From Verrucomicrobiota bacterium (lineage in GTDB: Bacteria > Verrucomicrobiota > Verrucomicrobiia > Opitutales > Opitutaceae), in NCBI GenBank assembly GCA_963205455.1, contig CAUJJL010000045.1, forward strand, positions 17,057-81,056: DNA of 64,000 nucleotides. Reading direction: 5' to 3'. Position numbers and translations under genes: made by a program. This document shows, piece after piece, positions 7,463 through 16,685 of this stretch. The notes under the pieces were generated by a model. It made no database searches. It had not been told where the DNA came from and saw nothing but the letters and a program-made list of their open reading frames with translations. Position 1 is the first letter of the stretch; each line of letters begins with the position of its first letter.

Positions 7463-9936
7463 TGACGCCGGCTGCCCCAGCCCCGCTCTCCATTTTCCGC
7501 TGCGTTCGCTCCCTCATCGCAGCCGTGCTGCTCCTTGCGGTCGCCGCCCGCGGAGAGACCATAGCACTCTGGCTTTTCGACGAACAGGTGGGCGTTTATC
7601 CAAGCTCAATACTGAACGACGCTGGACCAAACGCCTATTTCCTCGTGCTCGGGCGCGGAGGCGAAATCACGAAGGGCAGATTCGGCAACGCCCTCCACCC
7701 GATCACACCGGGACCGTTCTCGCCGGTGTTCAAAGCCGGGCTTTCCAGCGCGGTCCGCGACGGCCTCGAAGCTCCTCCGAAAGCCGAAGGCCGCACAGTC
7801 GAGCCACTGAGTTGGCGGACTGCGACGTTTGCCGCCGGCTTCCTGAATGGCGACAAGCACCTGCGTCGCCAGGCATTCCCCTCACCCACGGATTCGCCTC
7901 TCAATATCGGCGCGACGGACTTCACGATCGAATTCTGGCTCAAGGCCGACACCACCGCATCCGGCGATGGTGTTGTTTTCGAACTCGGCTCAGGTCCGCG
8001 CGGTGAGAACGACGTCGTCACACGCCTCTCATTCTCTCCCGCCAAAGCCGCCTTCGAGTTTTCCAACCAGCCATCACGAACACACGTCACGCTTGCCAGC
8101 GATGCTGCCGCTCTGCGTTCAGGCACGTGGGTCCACTGCGCGGTGGTCTATGATTCCAGGAAGGGACTGCTTCGCCATTTCGCCAACGGCAGATCGCAGT
8201 CCGTGACCGCAGTGAGGCTCAAGGCGCTGCCCAAGGGCGACGAGGACTACTGGTCGATCGCCCGCGATGGCACCTGGCAGCAGCCGTTGCCGGGAGCAAT
8301 CGATGAATTGCGACTGAGCGATCACCAGGCGTACGTCGCGGACTTCAAGCCGCCCGCAAGTTTTTCTCGCCTCCTGAATGGCGAACGTCAGGCGCATCCT
8401 CTGCTCGCAGGTCCGCCCCTGCTCTTTCCCGGCAACCACTCCCGGGCAGCCGTCATCGATCTCGGTTCGCGCCGCCATCTGTTTCTCGACGATGTGCTCC
8501 TCTCGGAAAGTCGCAATGTGACCTTTACTCCTCACCCAGCCCGCATCGCCGAGCGAGTGCTCGAGGCATCCGGCTGGATCTCCGTGGTCGACGCGGGACC
8601 CGAGGACATCCGACTCTACGTGAACGGGCCGAGGGATTCCGTCGCGGTATTCACTTCGAAGGATGGAGTGAAATTCGTCGCACCGGATCTCGGACGCGAA
8701 TTCGGCGGGAAGAGGAACATCGCGATCAAGGATCCCGCGACGGTCGGAAATGTGTTTATCGATCCCAACGGCCATGGCGATGAACGATGGAAACTCGTGA
8801 GCGGCCTCCGCCAGCGCGGCGGCATTTTCACCTACTCCTCCGCCGACGGATACACCTGGCTCCGCAACAATGCCGCCTCACTCCCGTTCTGGGCGGGCTC
8901 CGCGGAGAATGTCTTCTACGACGACCAGCGCCAGTGCTATGTCCTCCATCATCGCACCGATTACTACAGCCTGGCGAACGGCAGCACGGATCGGAAAATG
9001 CTGCTGATGGAGGCAACGGACCTGCTTCAACCCTGGCCCTTCCAACCCGTCACACCCGCCGACACCCGGGCCGCACTGGAGAAAGGCATTCGTATCCAGG
9101 CGAAGGAACTCGATCCCTGGTGGCTCGACAACGGCCCGCTCGCTCCCGGCGGTTTCGGCCTCGAATATCCAATCGCTTTCGAGGCAGACCCCCGGCTCGA
9201 TCCCGAGGGCACCGATGTCTACAACACCCGCGCACAGAAATATGCATGGGCCGAGGACGCCTACGTCGCGTTCCCATTGCTCTTCTTCCACTACCACACC
9301 GACGGTCCGCCGCAGCGACGCATCCTCGCGCGCGCGGATGAACAACGCGGAACCGGACTGGTGGAGACACAACTCGCCGTCAGCCGCGACGGCCTGAATT
9401 GGAAGCGTTACCCGCGCCCGGCCTACGTCGGTGTGGGGGAAGTCGACGGATACGTGATGCGCCGTCCCTACACGGGCTACGGCATGGTCCGACGCGGTCG
9501 CGAAATCTGGCAGTATGCCTATACCCGATCGACTTACCACGATCCCTACCAAAGGGCCGCACAGCCGGATGTGATTCACCGGCTCGTGCAGCGCACCGAT
9601 GGCTTCGTGTCGCTTGATGGCGCGTATACCGGTGGAGAGTTTGTCACCAAACCGTTCCGCTTCACCGGCAACCGCCTCGTGCTGAACGTGGACACAGAAG
9701 CCACCGGTTACCTCCAGCTTGGATTTGTCGACGAAAGGAACCAGCCGATTCCTGGGTTCAGCGTCGACGAAGGCATCTACGTCAACGGCGATGAAATCGA
9801 CTATGAAGTCGAATGGCTGGCCAGGGACTTGAGACATCGCACAAAGGATCTCTCCGCACTTTCCGGGCAAACCGTGCGCCTCGTGGGGCGCATTCGTGGT
9901 GCATCACTTTATGCACTGCAGTTTGTCCGACGCTGA
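7462..9936 (+). CDS. Exported LamG / beta-propeller protein (copy 1)
   Basis: 824 residues. A signal peptide with a longer n-region (about 1-32) leads into a LamG/concanavalin-like domain of about 250 residues (opening IALWLFDE; FTIEFWLK in the middle). The second half begins at GSRRHLFLDD and has several repeated DG-W/Y and YDDQRQCY strands that suggest a five-bladed propeller like the GH32/GH43 clan. The C-terminus is a beta-rich module. No catalytic residue can be assigned by eye. It is paralogous along its whole length to the next gene. As an exported protein encoded in the operon it could bind or attack the polysaccharide that supplies the imported sugar (inference). Confidence 0.75.
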   Translation: MTPAAPAPLSIFRCVRSLIAAVLLLAVAARGETIALWLFDEQVGVYPSSILNDAGPNAYFLVLGRGGEITKGRFGNALHPITPGPFSPVFKAGLSSAVRDGLEAPPKAEGRTVEPLSWRTATFAAGFLNGDKHLRRQAFPSPTDSPLNIGATDFTIEFWLKADTTASGDGVVFELGSGPRGENDVVTRLSFSPAKAAFEFSNQPSRTHVTLASDAAALRSGTWVHCAVVYDSRKGLLRHFANGRSQSVTAVRLKALPKGDEDYWSIARDGTWQQPLPGAIDELRLSDHQAYVADFKPPASFSRLLNGERQAHPLLAGPPLLFPGNHSRAAVIDLGSRRHLFLDDVLLSESRNVTFTPHPARIAERVLEASGWISVVDAGPEDIRLYVNGPRDSVAVFTSKDGVKFVAPDLGREFGGKRNIAIKDPATVGNVFIDPNGHGDERWKLVSGLRQRGGIFTYSSADGYTWLRNNAASLPFWAGSAENVFYDDQRQCYVLHHRTDYYSLANGSTDRKMLLMEATDLLQPWPFQPVTPADTRAALEKGIRIQAKELDPWWLDNGPLAPGGFGLEYPIAFEADPRLDPEGTDVYNTRAQKYAWAEDAYVAFPLLFFHYHTDGPPQRRILARADEQRGTGLVETQLAVSRDGLNWKRYPRPAYVGVGEVDGYVMRRPYTGYGMVRRGREIWQYAYTRSTYHDPYQRAAQPDVIHRLVQRTDGFVSLDGAYTGGEFVTKPFRFTGNRLVLNVDTEATGYLQLGFVDERNQPIPGFSVDEGIYVNGDEIDYEVEWLARDLRHRTKDLSALSGQTVRLVGRIRGASLYALQFVRR

Positions 9937-9949
9937 TCGGTTAAAATTC

Positions 9950-12361
9950 ATGCGATTCCTACTTCCCGCCGCCCTTCTCCTCACAGGCTCCGCCCTGACC
10001 GCGGCGGATACTGTCGCCCTATGGTTGTTCGACGAACCCGTCGGTCTCTATCCCAGTACCCCGCTGGAGTCTTCAGCCGGCATTGACGCACCACTCGTCC
10101 TCGGGCTCGGTGGAAGCGTCGTGCCGGGCCGTTTCGGACAGGCGTTGAGCACGACGCCGTTTCCCTCCGTGACCATACCCTCGGAGGGTGAGCGCACCGC
10201 GGCGCTTCACCGTTTTCCTGTCCCGCCTGGACGCACAATGGAACCGCTGAGCTGGCACAACGCACAGTTCACCGCGCTCATGACCAGCGGTGAGCGGCAG
10301 ATTCGACGCGAGGTGACGTTTGCCCGGGTCACTCACAGCGATCTGAATCTCGGAGCCTTTGACTGGACGGTGGAGTTCTGGCTTCGCTCTCAGCCTGGAC
10401 ACGCCCAAGGTGTCGTGCTCGAACTCGGCACGGGGCCGCGGGGAGAAAATGACATCGTCACGCGCCTTTCCATCGACAGGAACGCCTCGCGCCTCATTTG
10501 GGAGAATCCCGGCAGCAGACGCATCAGCGTATCATCCCTTGCGGCAGCGATCAACGATACACAGGGATGGCATCACTACGCCTTCGTCCATGACGCCGCC
10601 CGCGGACGCCTCTTTCATTTTGTCGACGGACGCCCAATCGCGGAAACGTCCGCTGTCGGTTTCCATGCACTGCCCAAGGGTGATGAAGACTACCTCACGC
10701 TCGGTCGCGACGGCCACTGGACACGGCCGCTTGCAGGCGCTCTGGATGAGTTTCGAATTTCGCGCGGCGCCGTGTACACGGGAGCATTTGCCCCAACAAG
10801 TTTCGCGCCCGCCTGGCCGGAACCCAATTTCACTCCAGGTCCTCCCCTCCTCTTCGCGCCCAACAGCCCACGTCAGGAAGTGGTTGAACTTGGTACGAGA
10901 CGGCACCTTTTTCTCGACGACAGCTTTATGGAGAGGCGAGAGAACATCGCCTTCACCGTGCATCCGCCGCAGCGCATCGAACCCGTGTTCGCGGCGGGTC
11001 CAGGTCCTTTCCGCAAACACCTCACCGTGGTTGAGGATGAGAAGGGTCTCATTCGCATCTACAACGGCGGCCCCGACGACTACCTCATGGTGCATACCTC
11101 CACCGACGGCGTACACTTCACCGCGCCGGATACCGGCATGCATCACAAGGGGCGACGGAATATTGTCATCGCAGAACCTGCCGCTCTGGGACGCCCAATC
11201 CTCGATCCTCAGGCACCGCCGGCTGAGCGCTGGAAATATGTGAGCGGCCTCGAGGGACGCGGCGTTTATTTGTACACGTCCGCCGACGGCTGGAAATGGA
11301 CCCGGCAACGAACTGCCGTGCTGTCCTTCCGTTCCGGTTCGCAATCAGGTCTATTCTACGACGACCAGCGTGGCTGCTACGTCGGCTATCATCGCACGGG
11401 ATTTCCGCGCAGTGCTGGCGGAGGCACGCGACGTGAGTTCGTGATGTCCGAAACCCGCGACATCCACCGCCCGTGGCCGGTCCCGCTGTTGTCGGCGGAT
11501 CAGGTTCACGCCATTGCGGCAAAGAGACCTCTGCGAACCCCGCAGCCATGGTGGCTCGACAACGGCCCGCTCACGCCTGGCGACTTCGGAATCGAACTGC
11601 CGACAGTCTTTCAACCTGATGAACGCATTGATCCACCCGGAAGCGGCGTCTATGTGCCCAAGGCCGACAAATACCCGTGGGCCCCAGACGCCTATTTTGC
11701 GTTTCCGGTGATGTATTTCGATTACGAGGAGCCAGCGCAGCCCGCGACACGCCGCGTATTGTACGAAGACAAGTCGCGCGGCCTCGGGTCCGGCATGGTT
11801 GAAACACAGACTGCCGTGAGCCGCGACGGCATCCACTGGACCCGCTTCCCCTCGCCGACCTACCTCCAGGTTGGCGAGTACGCAGGTCGGAATCTGCATC
11901 AAATCTATATTGCCGAAGGCATGGTCCGGCGCGGCGATGAGATCTGGCAGTATTTCTTCGGCAACGAAGAGTATCATTCCCCCGCACGTCGCCTGACTGA
12001 CGGCGGCATGGTCTATCGCGCGGTGCAGCGCCTCGACGGATTTGTCTCCGCCGATGCACCCTACGATCGCATGGGCCTGATCATCACGCGACCATTCACA
12101 TTCACTGGGCAAAGCCTGGAATTGAACATCAACACTGGAGCGATGGGCTATGCCCAAGTCGGTTTCGAGGATCAGGAGGGGCGCCCGATTCCAGGTTTCG
12201 GCGTGGACGACTGCGTCTATATCAATGGCAACTTTGTCCACCACAGCGTCGAATGGCTCGGCCATGGAAAAGACGTGTCGTCCATCGCCGGCCGACCCGT
12301 GCGCCTCGTGGTCCGCCTGCGCGGCGCCTCCCTGTACGCGCTGCAATTTCTCCCGCGATGA
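9950..12361 (+). CDS. Exported LamG / beta-propeller protein (copy 2)
   Basis: 803 residues from the ATG at 9950, which gives a compact signal peptide (about residues 1-20); an in-frame start at 9896 inside the upstream gene is less likely. Its architecture is the same as the preceding gene: a LamG-type domain with VALWLFDE, GPRGENDIVTRLS and LPKGDEDY, then RRHLFLDD, YDDQRGCY, WWLDNGPL, VETQTAVSRDG and a C-terminal beta module ending SLYALQF. Many of these strings are shared with copy 1, so the pair arose by tandem duplication and then diverged. The stop overlaps the kinase ATG. Enzymatic activity is unproven. Confidence 0.75.
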   Translation: MRFLLPAALLLTGSALTAADTVALWLFDEPVGLYPSTPLESSAGIDAPLVLGLGGSVVPGRFGQALSTTPFPSVTIPSEGERTAALHRFPVPPGRTMEPLSWHNAQFTALMTSGERQIRREVTFARVTHSDLNLGAFDWTVEFWLRSQPGHAQGVVLELGTGPRGENDIVTRLSIDRNASRLIWENPGSRRISVSSLAAAINDTQGWHHYAFVHDAARGRLFHFVDGRPIAETSAVGFHALPKGDEDYLTLGRDGHWTRPLAGALDEFRISRGAVYTGAFAPTSFAPAWPEPNFTPGPPLLFAPNSPRQEVVELGTRRHLFLDDSFMERRENIAFTVHPPQRIEPVFAAGPGPFRKHLTVVEDEKGLIRIYNGGPDDYLMVHTSTDGVHFTAPDTGMHHKGRRNIVIAEPAALGRPILDPQAPPAERWKYVSGLEGRGVYLYTSADGWKWTRQRTAVLSFRSGSQSGLFYDDQRGCYVGYHRTGFPRSAGGGTRREFVMSETRDIHRPWPVPLLSADQVHAIAAKRPLRTPQPWWLDNGPLTPGDFGIELPTVFQPDERIDPPGSGVYVPKADKYPWAPDAYFAFPVMYFDYEEPAQPATRRVLYEDKSRGLGSGMVETQTAVSRDGIHWTRFPSPTYLQVGEYAGRNLHQIYIAEGMVRRGDEIWQYFFGNEEYHSPARRLTDGGMVYRAVQRLDGFVSADAPYDRMGLIITRPFTFTGQSLELNINTGAMGYAQVGFEDQEGRPIPGFGVDDCVYINGNFVHHSVEWLGHGKDVSSIAGRPVRLVVRLRGASLYALQFLPR

Positions 12362-13545
12362 GCGACTTCCTCCTCGCCGATGATCTCAGCGGAGGCCTGG
12401 AAGTCGGAGCGTCGTTCAGGCGACACGGGCATCCAGTCGTCGTTCCTCTCAGATCGGCCCAACTATCGCCTCAAGGCCTGACCGTGCTCACAACGGAAAC
12501 GCGCAATCTCCCATCGGAAACCGCCCGCGAGATCGTGACAAGCCTGCTGAAGGAGCAACTCTCGACCGGCGGACGTCTGCTGCTGAAAAAAATTGATTCG
12601 ACGCTGCGCGGTCCACTCGGCGCCGAACTGCGCGCAGTCAACGAGACGCTGCGCCCGCCGCGCATGATCCTGTGCCCGGCAAATCCCGCCACGGGTCGCA
12701 CCGTTCGAGATGGCATCCTTCTCGTCGATGGAGTTCCGCTAAGTGAAACGCCGTTTCGCGACGATCCCATCTGGCCCGCCCGCGACAGTCGCATCGCGCC
12801 GCTGCTGGACGACTCCGGACTTAAGTGCGACCACCTCTCGCTCGACACGGTGCGCCGCGGTGGTGCCCAGCAGCAACTCGCACAGGATCCATCCCGATCT
12901 CGGATTGTTGTCTGTGATGCCGAAACGCCCGCCGATATCGACAAGATCGTCACGGCGACCCGCGCTGCCGAGCCGGACGCTGTCTTTGTCGGCGCCAATG
13001 GACTCGCAGTCAGCCTGGCTGCGATCTTGCCGACACCTCGTTCGACGATAGCGCCATCCCCCATCCGCGTCGATACGCTGCTGATTGTGTGCGGGACCCG
13101 GCATCCGGCATCCCATCGCCAGATCGAGCGTCTCGCCGATGCAGGCCTTGCCACGGTCGTTACGGTCAGGTCCGGCAAATTCACGCCGACAGCTGCCGCA
13201 GCAGAAATCCGACAGGCTTTCATCCAGAAGCGCATTGTGGCGCTTCGTTTCGATCCCTCGGTACTCGAGCCGTCTCACACCCTTCAAGCCTTCATCGCCC
13301 AAAGCGTGGCGACATTTGCATCCTCACGTGTTCCCGGAGCCTACTTTTTTACTGGCGGAGAAACCGCATGGAACGCCTGCAAGAGCCTCGGGGGAGGACA
13401 GCTTCTAATTCACGGGCCATGGGAGACTGCGGTCGTCGAGGCCGAACTCGACTGCCTCAACCATACTCTCGCCGTATTTACGAAGCCAGGCGGCTACGGA
13501 GATCCAGATCTTCTCGTGCGGTTCGTAATATCAATGATGAAATAG
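12358..13545 (+). CDS. Four-carbon acid sugar kinase (DUF1537 family)
   Basis: 395 residues. The ATG at 12358 overlaps the previous stop (ATGA) and opens with LLADDLSGG, the family N-terminal motif. KKIDSTLRGPLGAEL near residue 80 and GRTVRDG near 120 are classic DUF1537 N-domain signatures. In the C-domain, FFTGGETA and FTKPGGYGDPD form the nucleotide-binding part. Characterised members phosphorylate D-threonate, L-threonate or D-erythronate at O4. With the PdxA2-like gene of the same operon it would make the phosphotetronate and then DHAP. It is the last gene of the tight operon. The exact stereoisomer cannot be called. Confidence 0.9.
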   Translation: MSDFLLADDLSGGLEVGASFRRHGHPVVVPLRSAQLSPQGLTVLTTETRNLPSETAREIVTSLLKEQLSTGGRLLLKKIDSTLRGPLGAELRAVNETLRPPRMILCPANPATGRTVRDGILLVDGVPLSETPFRDDPIWPARDSRIAPLLDDSGLKCDHLSLDTVRRGGAQQQLAQDPSRSRIVVCDAETPADIDKIVTATRAAEPDAVFVGANGLAVSLAAILPTPRSTIAPSPIRVDTLLIVCGTRHPASHRQIERLADAGLATVVTVRSGKFTPTAAAAEIRQAFIQKRIVALRFDPSVLEPSHTLQAFIAQSVATFASSRVPGAYFFTGGETAWNACKSLGGGQLLIHGPWETAVVEAELDCLNHTLAVFTKPGGYGDPDLLVRFVISMMK

Positions 13546-13558
13546 GTATTATTTCATC
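13536..13558. repeat. Perfect 9-bp inverted repeat over the kinase stop codon
   Basis: GATGAAATA (13536-13544) and TATTTCATC (13550-13558) form a perfect inverted repeat with a 5-nt spacer; the kinase stop TAG (13543-13545) lies within it. It is AT-rich and has no downstream T-run, so it resembles an operator more than an intrinsic terminator. Confidence 0.4.
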
Positions 13559-13669
13559 TATCGGCGCCCCCTCCGATCGAAAACTCAATTCACGCCTACT
13601 TCACTGGTAAAACCGAACAGACAGTCGCTATCATCATCATTTGATTTCTCTCTTTTTTTATTTCAATCG

Positions 13670-13700
13670 TTGACAATACTTCTATTTCACTATCCCTAAT
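13670..13700 (+). promoter_or_regulatory. Candidate sigma-70 promoter for the TonB receptor gene
   Basis: A consensus -35 TTGACA (13670-13675) is followed by weak -10 candidates in TATCCCTAAT (13691-13700); the spacing is 15 or 19 bp depending on the choice. It lies in the 223-bp gap between the kinase and the TonB receptor and suits separate transcription of the receptor group. Confidence 0.35.
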
Positions 13701-13703
13701 TCA

Positions 13704-13731
13704 CGGCCACCTCACGGAATGAACGTGGCCG
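13704..13731 (+). other. Leader hairpin upstream of the TonB receptor
   Basis: CGGCCAC (13704-13710) pairs with GTGGCCG (13725-13731) around a 14-nt loop. It lies just after the candidate promoter and 37 bp before the receptor ATG, so it could fold in the mRNA leader. No function can be assigned. Confidence 0.3.
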
Positions 13732-13768
13732 CTATCGCCTCGTCGCACCCCTCGCACCTCCCCAACCC

Positions 13769-16624
13769 ATGAGATTCTATCTACTCCCGCTCCATCGCGG
13801 CCTTGGTGCCGCTTTGCTCATTGCTGCTGGCGCGCTCAGCGCGCGTGCCACCGAAATCGTCGGAGTCGTTTCCGATGCCAAATCGCAGACCCTCCTTCCT
13901 GGAGCATCCATCGTTATCGTGGAAAATGGTCGCACTGCCGTCGCCGATGAGCAGGGGCGTTTCCGTTTCGCGAACATTGAAGGCGGCAACTACACGCTGC
14001 GCACCTCCTTCCTGGGTTACGAGAGCACCTCGGAGGCGATCACCGTGCCTGGCTCGGGTGTGCTCAACATTCCGGTGAAGATGGGCGAACAAGTGCTGCA
14101 GCTCGAAAAGCTCGTCGTTGAAGGATATCGCGAAGGCCGCGCCAAGGCTCTCCAGCAAAAGCGTTCTTCCCAAAGCCTGGTCGACATTGTGTCCGCCGAT
14201 TCGGTCGGAAACCTTCCCGATCGCAACGTCGCGGATGCGCTCTCCCGGTTGCCCGGCATCTCGATCGTCGCCGACAACGGCGAAGGCCGCTTCGTCACAA
14301 TCCGCGGCGCGGAGGCCAATCTCAACGCAGTGACGCTCAACGGCGCCACGATCGCCGCCCCTGGCGTCGACGGCCGCTCGGGTCGCTCAATGCCGCTCGA
14401 CGTCATCAGTTCCTCACAGATTTCCCAGATCGAGGTCGTGAAAACGATCACGCCAGACATGGACGGAACCGGCATCGGCGGCGCGATCAACATCCGCAGC
14501 GCGAGCGCCTTCGACCGCCCTTCGCGCTTCCTGAGCGGATCACTCGCGATGGGTTACAGCGATTTGGCCAACGACAAGATCTACGAGGGCGACGTCACAT
14601 ACTCAGACCGCTTCGGTGCCAACAAGACCATCGGCGTGGCACTCGCCGGCAGCTTCTCGCGCCGCCCTTTCCGCACCGAAGCCATCCAATCCGATTGGAG
14701 GGTGGGAACGGTCAACAATGTCTCGGTCATTGCGCCCGACTCCATCCAAATTCTCCCTGAGGACGCCGTGCGCAAACGCACCGGCCTCAATGCGAACTTC
14801 GAATATCGTCCTTCGACCAACCTTCAGCTCTACCTCCATACGATCTTCAATGAGTTCGACGAGGAGAACTATCGTCAGGAAGTCTCCAACGGCCAGAACG
14901 GCAACCTCACGATCCTCAACGACCACAGCGTGGTCTGGGGCCGGGCCCGCTCGGAACGCCGCGCATTCTACAATCCGCGCAATCAGAAACTCTTCAACGT
15001 CACGGGTGGTGCTGTCATCCACAGCGGCAACCTCACCATCACCCCCGAACTCACCTACTCCTTCGCGCAGGAGGAGCAGAACTCCGGCTTCAACACCGGC
15101 CAGTTCCGCGGCGGCAATTCCTCTGCCGGCCCGATGACCCTCGACTGGAGCGAATTCCGCATCGGTTTCTCCACGACCTCAACCGACTACGCGAACCCTG
15201 CCCAGTACCCGCTTCGTCGCTTCAACTTTGAAACCTCAACCGTGGAGGAGAACACCTATACGCCGAAGGTCGACTTCAAGTGGGACCTCGATCAATTCCT
15301 CGGAGGCACGGGATCCATCAAGGTCGGCGCCAAGGCCAACACGCGCAAGCGGTTCGTCCACGACAACTCCGCACGCTACGTCGCAGGCACCATCAATCCG
15401 ACAATCGCAACCATCGGTGCCGCCAAATCTCCCGGGCAGACCGTGCTCGGAAAATACAACACGGTCTTTGACCTCGATTACTTCGTGATGAGGGACTGGG
15501 TAAGTGCGAATCTGGCCGGTCTCAACTACGACGCCGACGGCTCTGCCCAGAACAATTCAGAGGACACGTACGACCTGACAGAGGATATCTACGCCGGCTA
15601 TGCAATGGGCACTGCAACCTGGGGAAAATTCACCCTTCTCGGCGGCGCGCGCTACGAATACACGGACGCAACGATCTCGGGCAAGGAATACCGGAGCTTC
15701 GGCGGCGCCTTCCAAGGGCTCTTCGATAACAAAGGGAGTTTCAACTACGACAACCTCCTGCCGAATCTCCAAGGACGCTACGAGTTCGCGAAAAACCTCA
15801 TAGCCCGTGCATCCTTCACCAGCACGGTGGGCCGCCCGCGCTATGAGTACATGTCACCCAAATCGAGCCTCGTCTATCAGACCGATACCGTCTCTCCAAC
15901 TCCCGGCTATCCAAACACCGGTGTCCTCACCATCGGCAACCCCGATCTGCAGGCTTTCGAGTCGAATAATTTCGATGTCTCGCTCGACTACTACCTGGAA
16001 TCTGGCGGCATCCTCTCCATTGCTGGCTTTTACAAGGACATCAAGAATCCGATCTACCGCTTCAGCGAAACCCAACGCAGTGTCACCTACAACGGCCTGA
16101 ACTTCGAGCAGCTCGATTCGCAGATCTACCGGAATGCTGACAGCGGCAAGGTGAAGGGCATCGAGCTGAACGTGCAGCTTCCGCTCACGTTCCTCCCGGG
16201 TTTCCTCGACGGGCTAGGCATCGACGCAAACTACACCCTCGTCGATTCCGAGGTCACTGTCCCAAACCGCACCGGTCTGCCGTTCTTCGAGCAGCCCGAC
16301 AAGTCAGCAAACCTTGCCCTCTACTACCAGAAATACCGCTTCCAGGCGCGCGTTGCATGGAACTTCCAATCAGAAAGCCTTCGTGAAATCCGTCCGCTTT
16401 TCTCGATCAATGGCACAACCCAGCCAGGAGACTATTATCGCGCCGACCACTACTCCATCGACGCACAGGCAAGCTACAAACTGACCGAAGACTTCCGCCT
16501 GTTCGTCAATGGCCAGAACCTCACCAACCAGGCTCAGGACACCTACACCGGCGCCAAGTATCGGCTGCGCTACTCGCGCGAGTTCGGCTACAACATCCGC
16601 GGAGGCATCCAGTTCATTTTCTAG
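13769..16624 (+). CDS. TonB-dependent receptor with N-terminal CarboxypepD_reg-like domain
   Basis: 951 residues. A signal peptide (about 1-27) is followed by a carboxypeptidase-regulatory-like domain (GVVSDAKSQTLLPGAS, residues about 30-110), a plug domain (DALSRLPGISI, VTIRGAE, SQIEVVKT, GGAINIRS) and a long beta-barrel of aromatic/polar strands. The protein ends in Phe, the usual outer-membrane C-terminus. It should import an oligosaccharide or similar large ligand across the outer membrane using TonB/ExbBD energy (not in the window). No SusD-type lipoprotein gene lies beside it, so this is not a Bacteroidetes-style SusCD pair. The flanking genes suggest an acidic sugar ligand. Confidence 0.92.
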   Translation: MRFYLLPLHRGLGAALLIAAGALSARATEIVGVVSDAKSQTLLPGASIVIVENGRTAVADEQGRFRFANIEGGNYTLRTSFLGYESTSEAITVPGSGVLNIPVKMGEQVLQLEKLVVEGYREGRAKALQQKRSSQSLVDIVSADSVGNLPDRNVADALSRLPGISIVADNGEGRFVTIRGAEANLNAVTLNGATIAAPGVDGRSGRSMPLDVISSSQISQIEVVKTITPDMDGTGIGGAINIRSASAFDRPSRFLSGSLAMGYSDLANDKIYEGDVTYSDRFGANKTIGVALAGSFSRRPFRTEAIQSDWRVGTVNNVSVIAPDSIQILPEDAVRKRTGLNANFEYRPSTNLQLYLHTIFNEFDEENYRQEVSNGQNGNLTILNDHSVVWGRARSERRAFYNPRNQKLFNVTGGAVIHSGNLTITPELTYSFAQEEQNSGFNTGQFRGGNSSAGPMTLDWSEFRIGFSTTSTDYANPAQYPLRRFNFETSTVEENTYTPKVDFKWDLDQFLGGTGSIKVGAKANTRKRFVHDNSARYVAGTINPTIATIGAAKSPGQTVLGKYNTVFDLDYFVMRDWVSANLAGLNYDADGSAQNNSEDTYDLTEDIYAGYAMGTATWGKFTLLGGARYEYTDATISGKEYRSFGGAFQGLFDNKGSFNYDNLLPNLQGRYEFAKNLIARASFTSTVGRPRYEYMSPKSSLVYQTDTVSPTPGYPNTGVLTIGNPDLQAFESNNFDVSLDYYLESGGILSIAGFYKDIKNPIYRFSETQRSVTYNGLNFEQLDSQIYRNADSGKVKGIELNVQLPLTFLPGFLDGLGIDANYTLVDSEVTVPNRTGLPFFEQPDKSANLALYYQKYRFQARVAWNFQSESLREIRPLFSINGTTQPGDYYRADHYSIDAQASYKLTEDFRLFVNGQNLTNQAQDTYTGAKYRLRYSREFGYNIRGGIQFIF

Positions 16625-16685
16625 TTCAAGCTACCTCCCGCCTGTCCAGGCCTGACCTCAACCGCGGGGCCTGCCCTTACCGCCG

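Noticed and set aside
8878..9870. 330-residue minus-strand frame inside the first LamG gene
   Set aside because: Mirror of a well-supported gene with clear paralogue; no motif in the mirror translation.
13769..16624. SusC/SusD-type polysaccharide utilisation locus
   Set aside because: The receptor is a plain TonB-dependent receptor and no SusD-like lipoprotein gene lies beside it.
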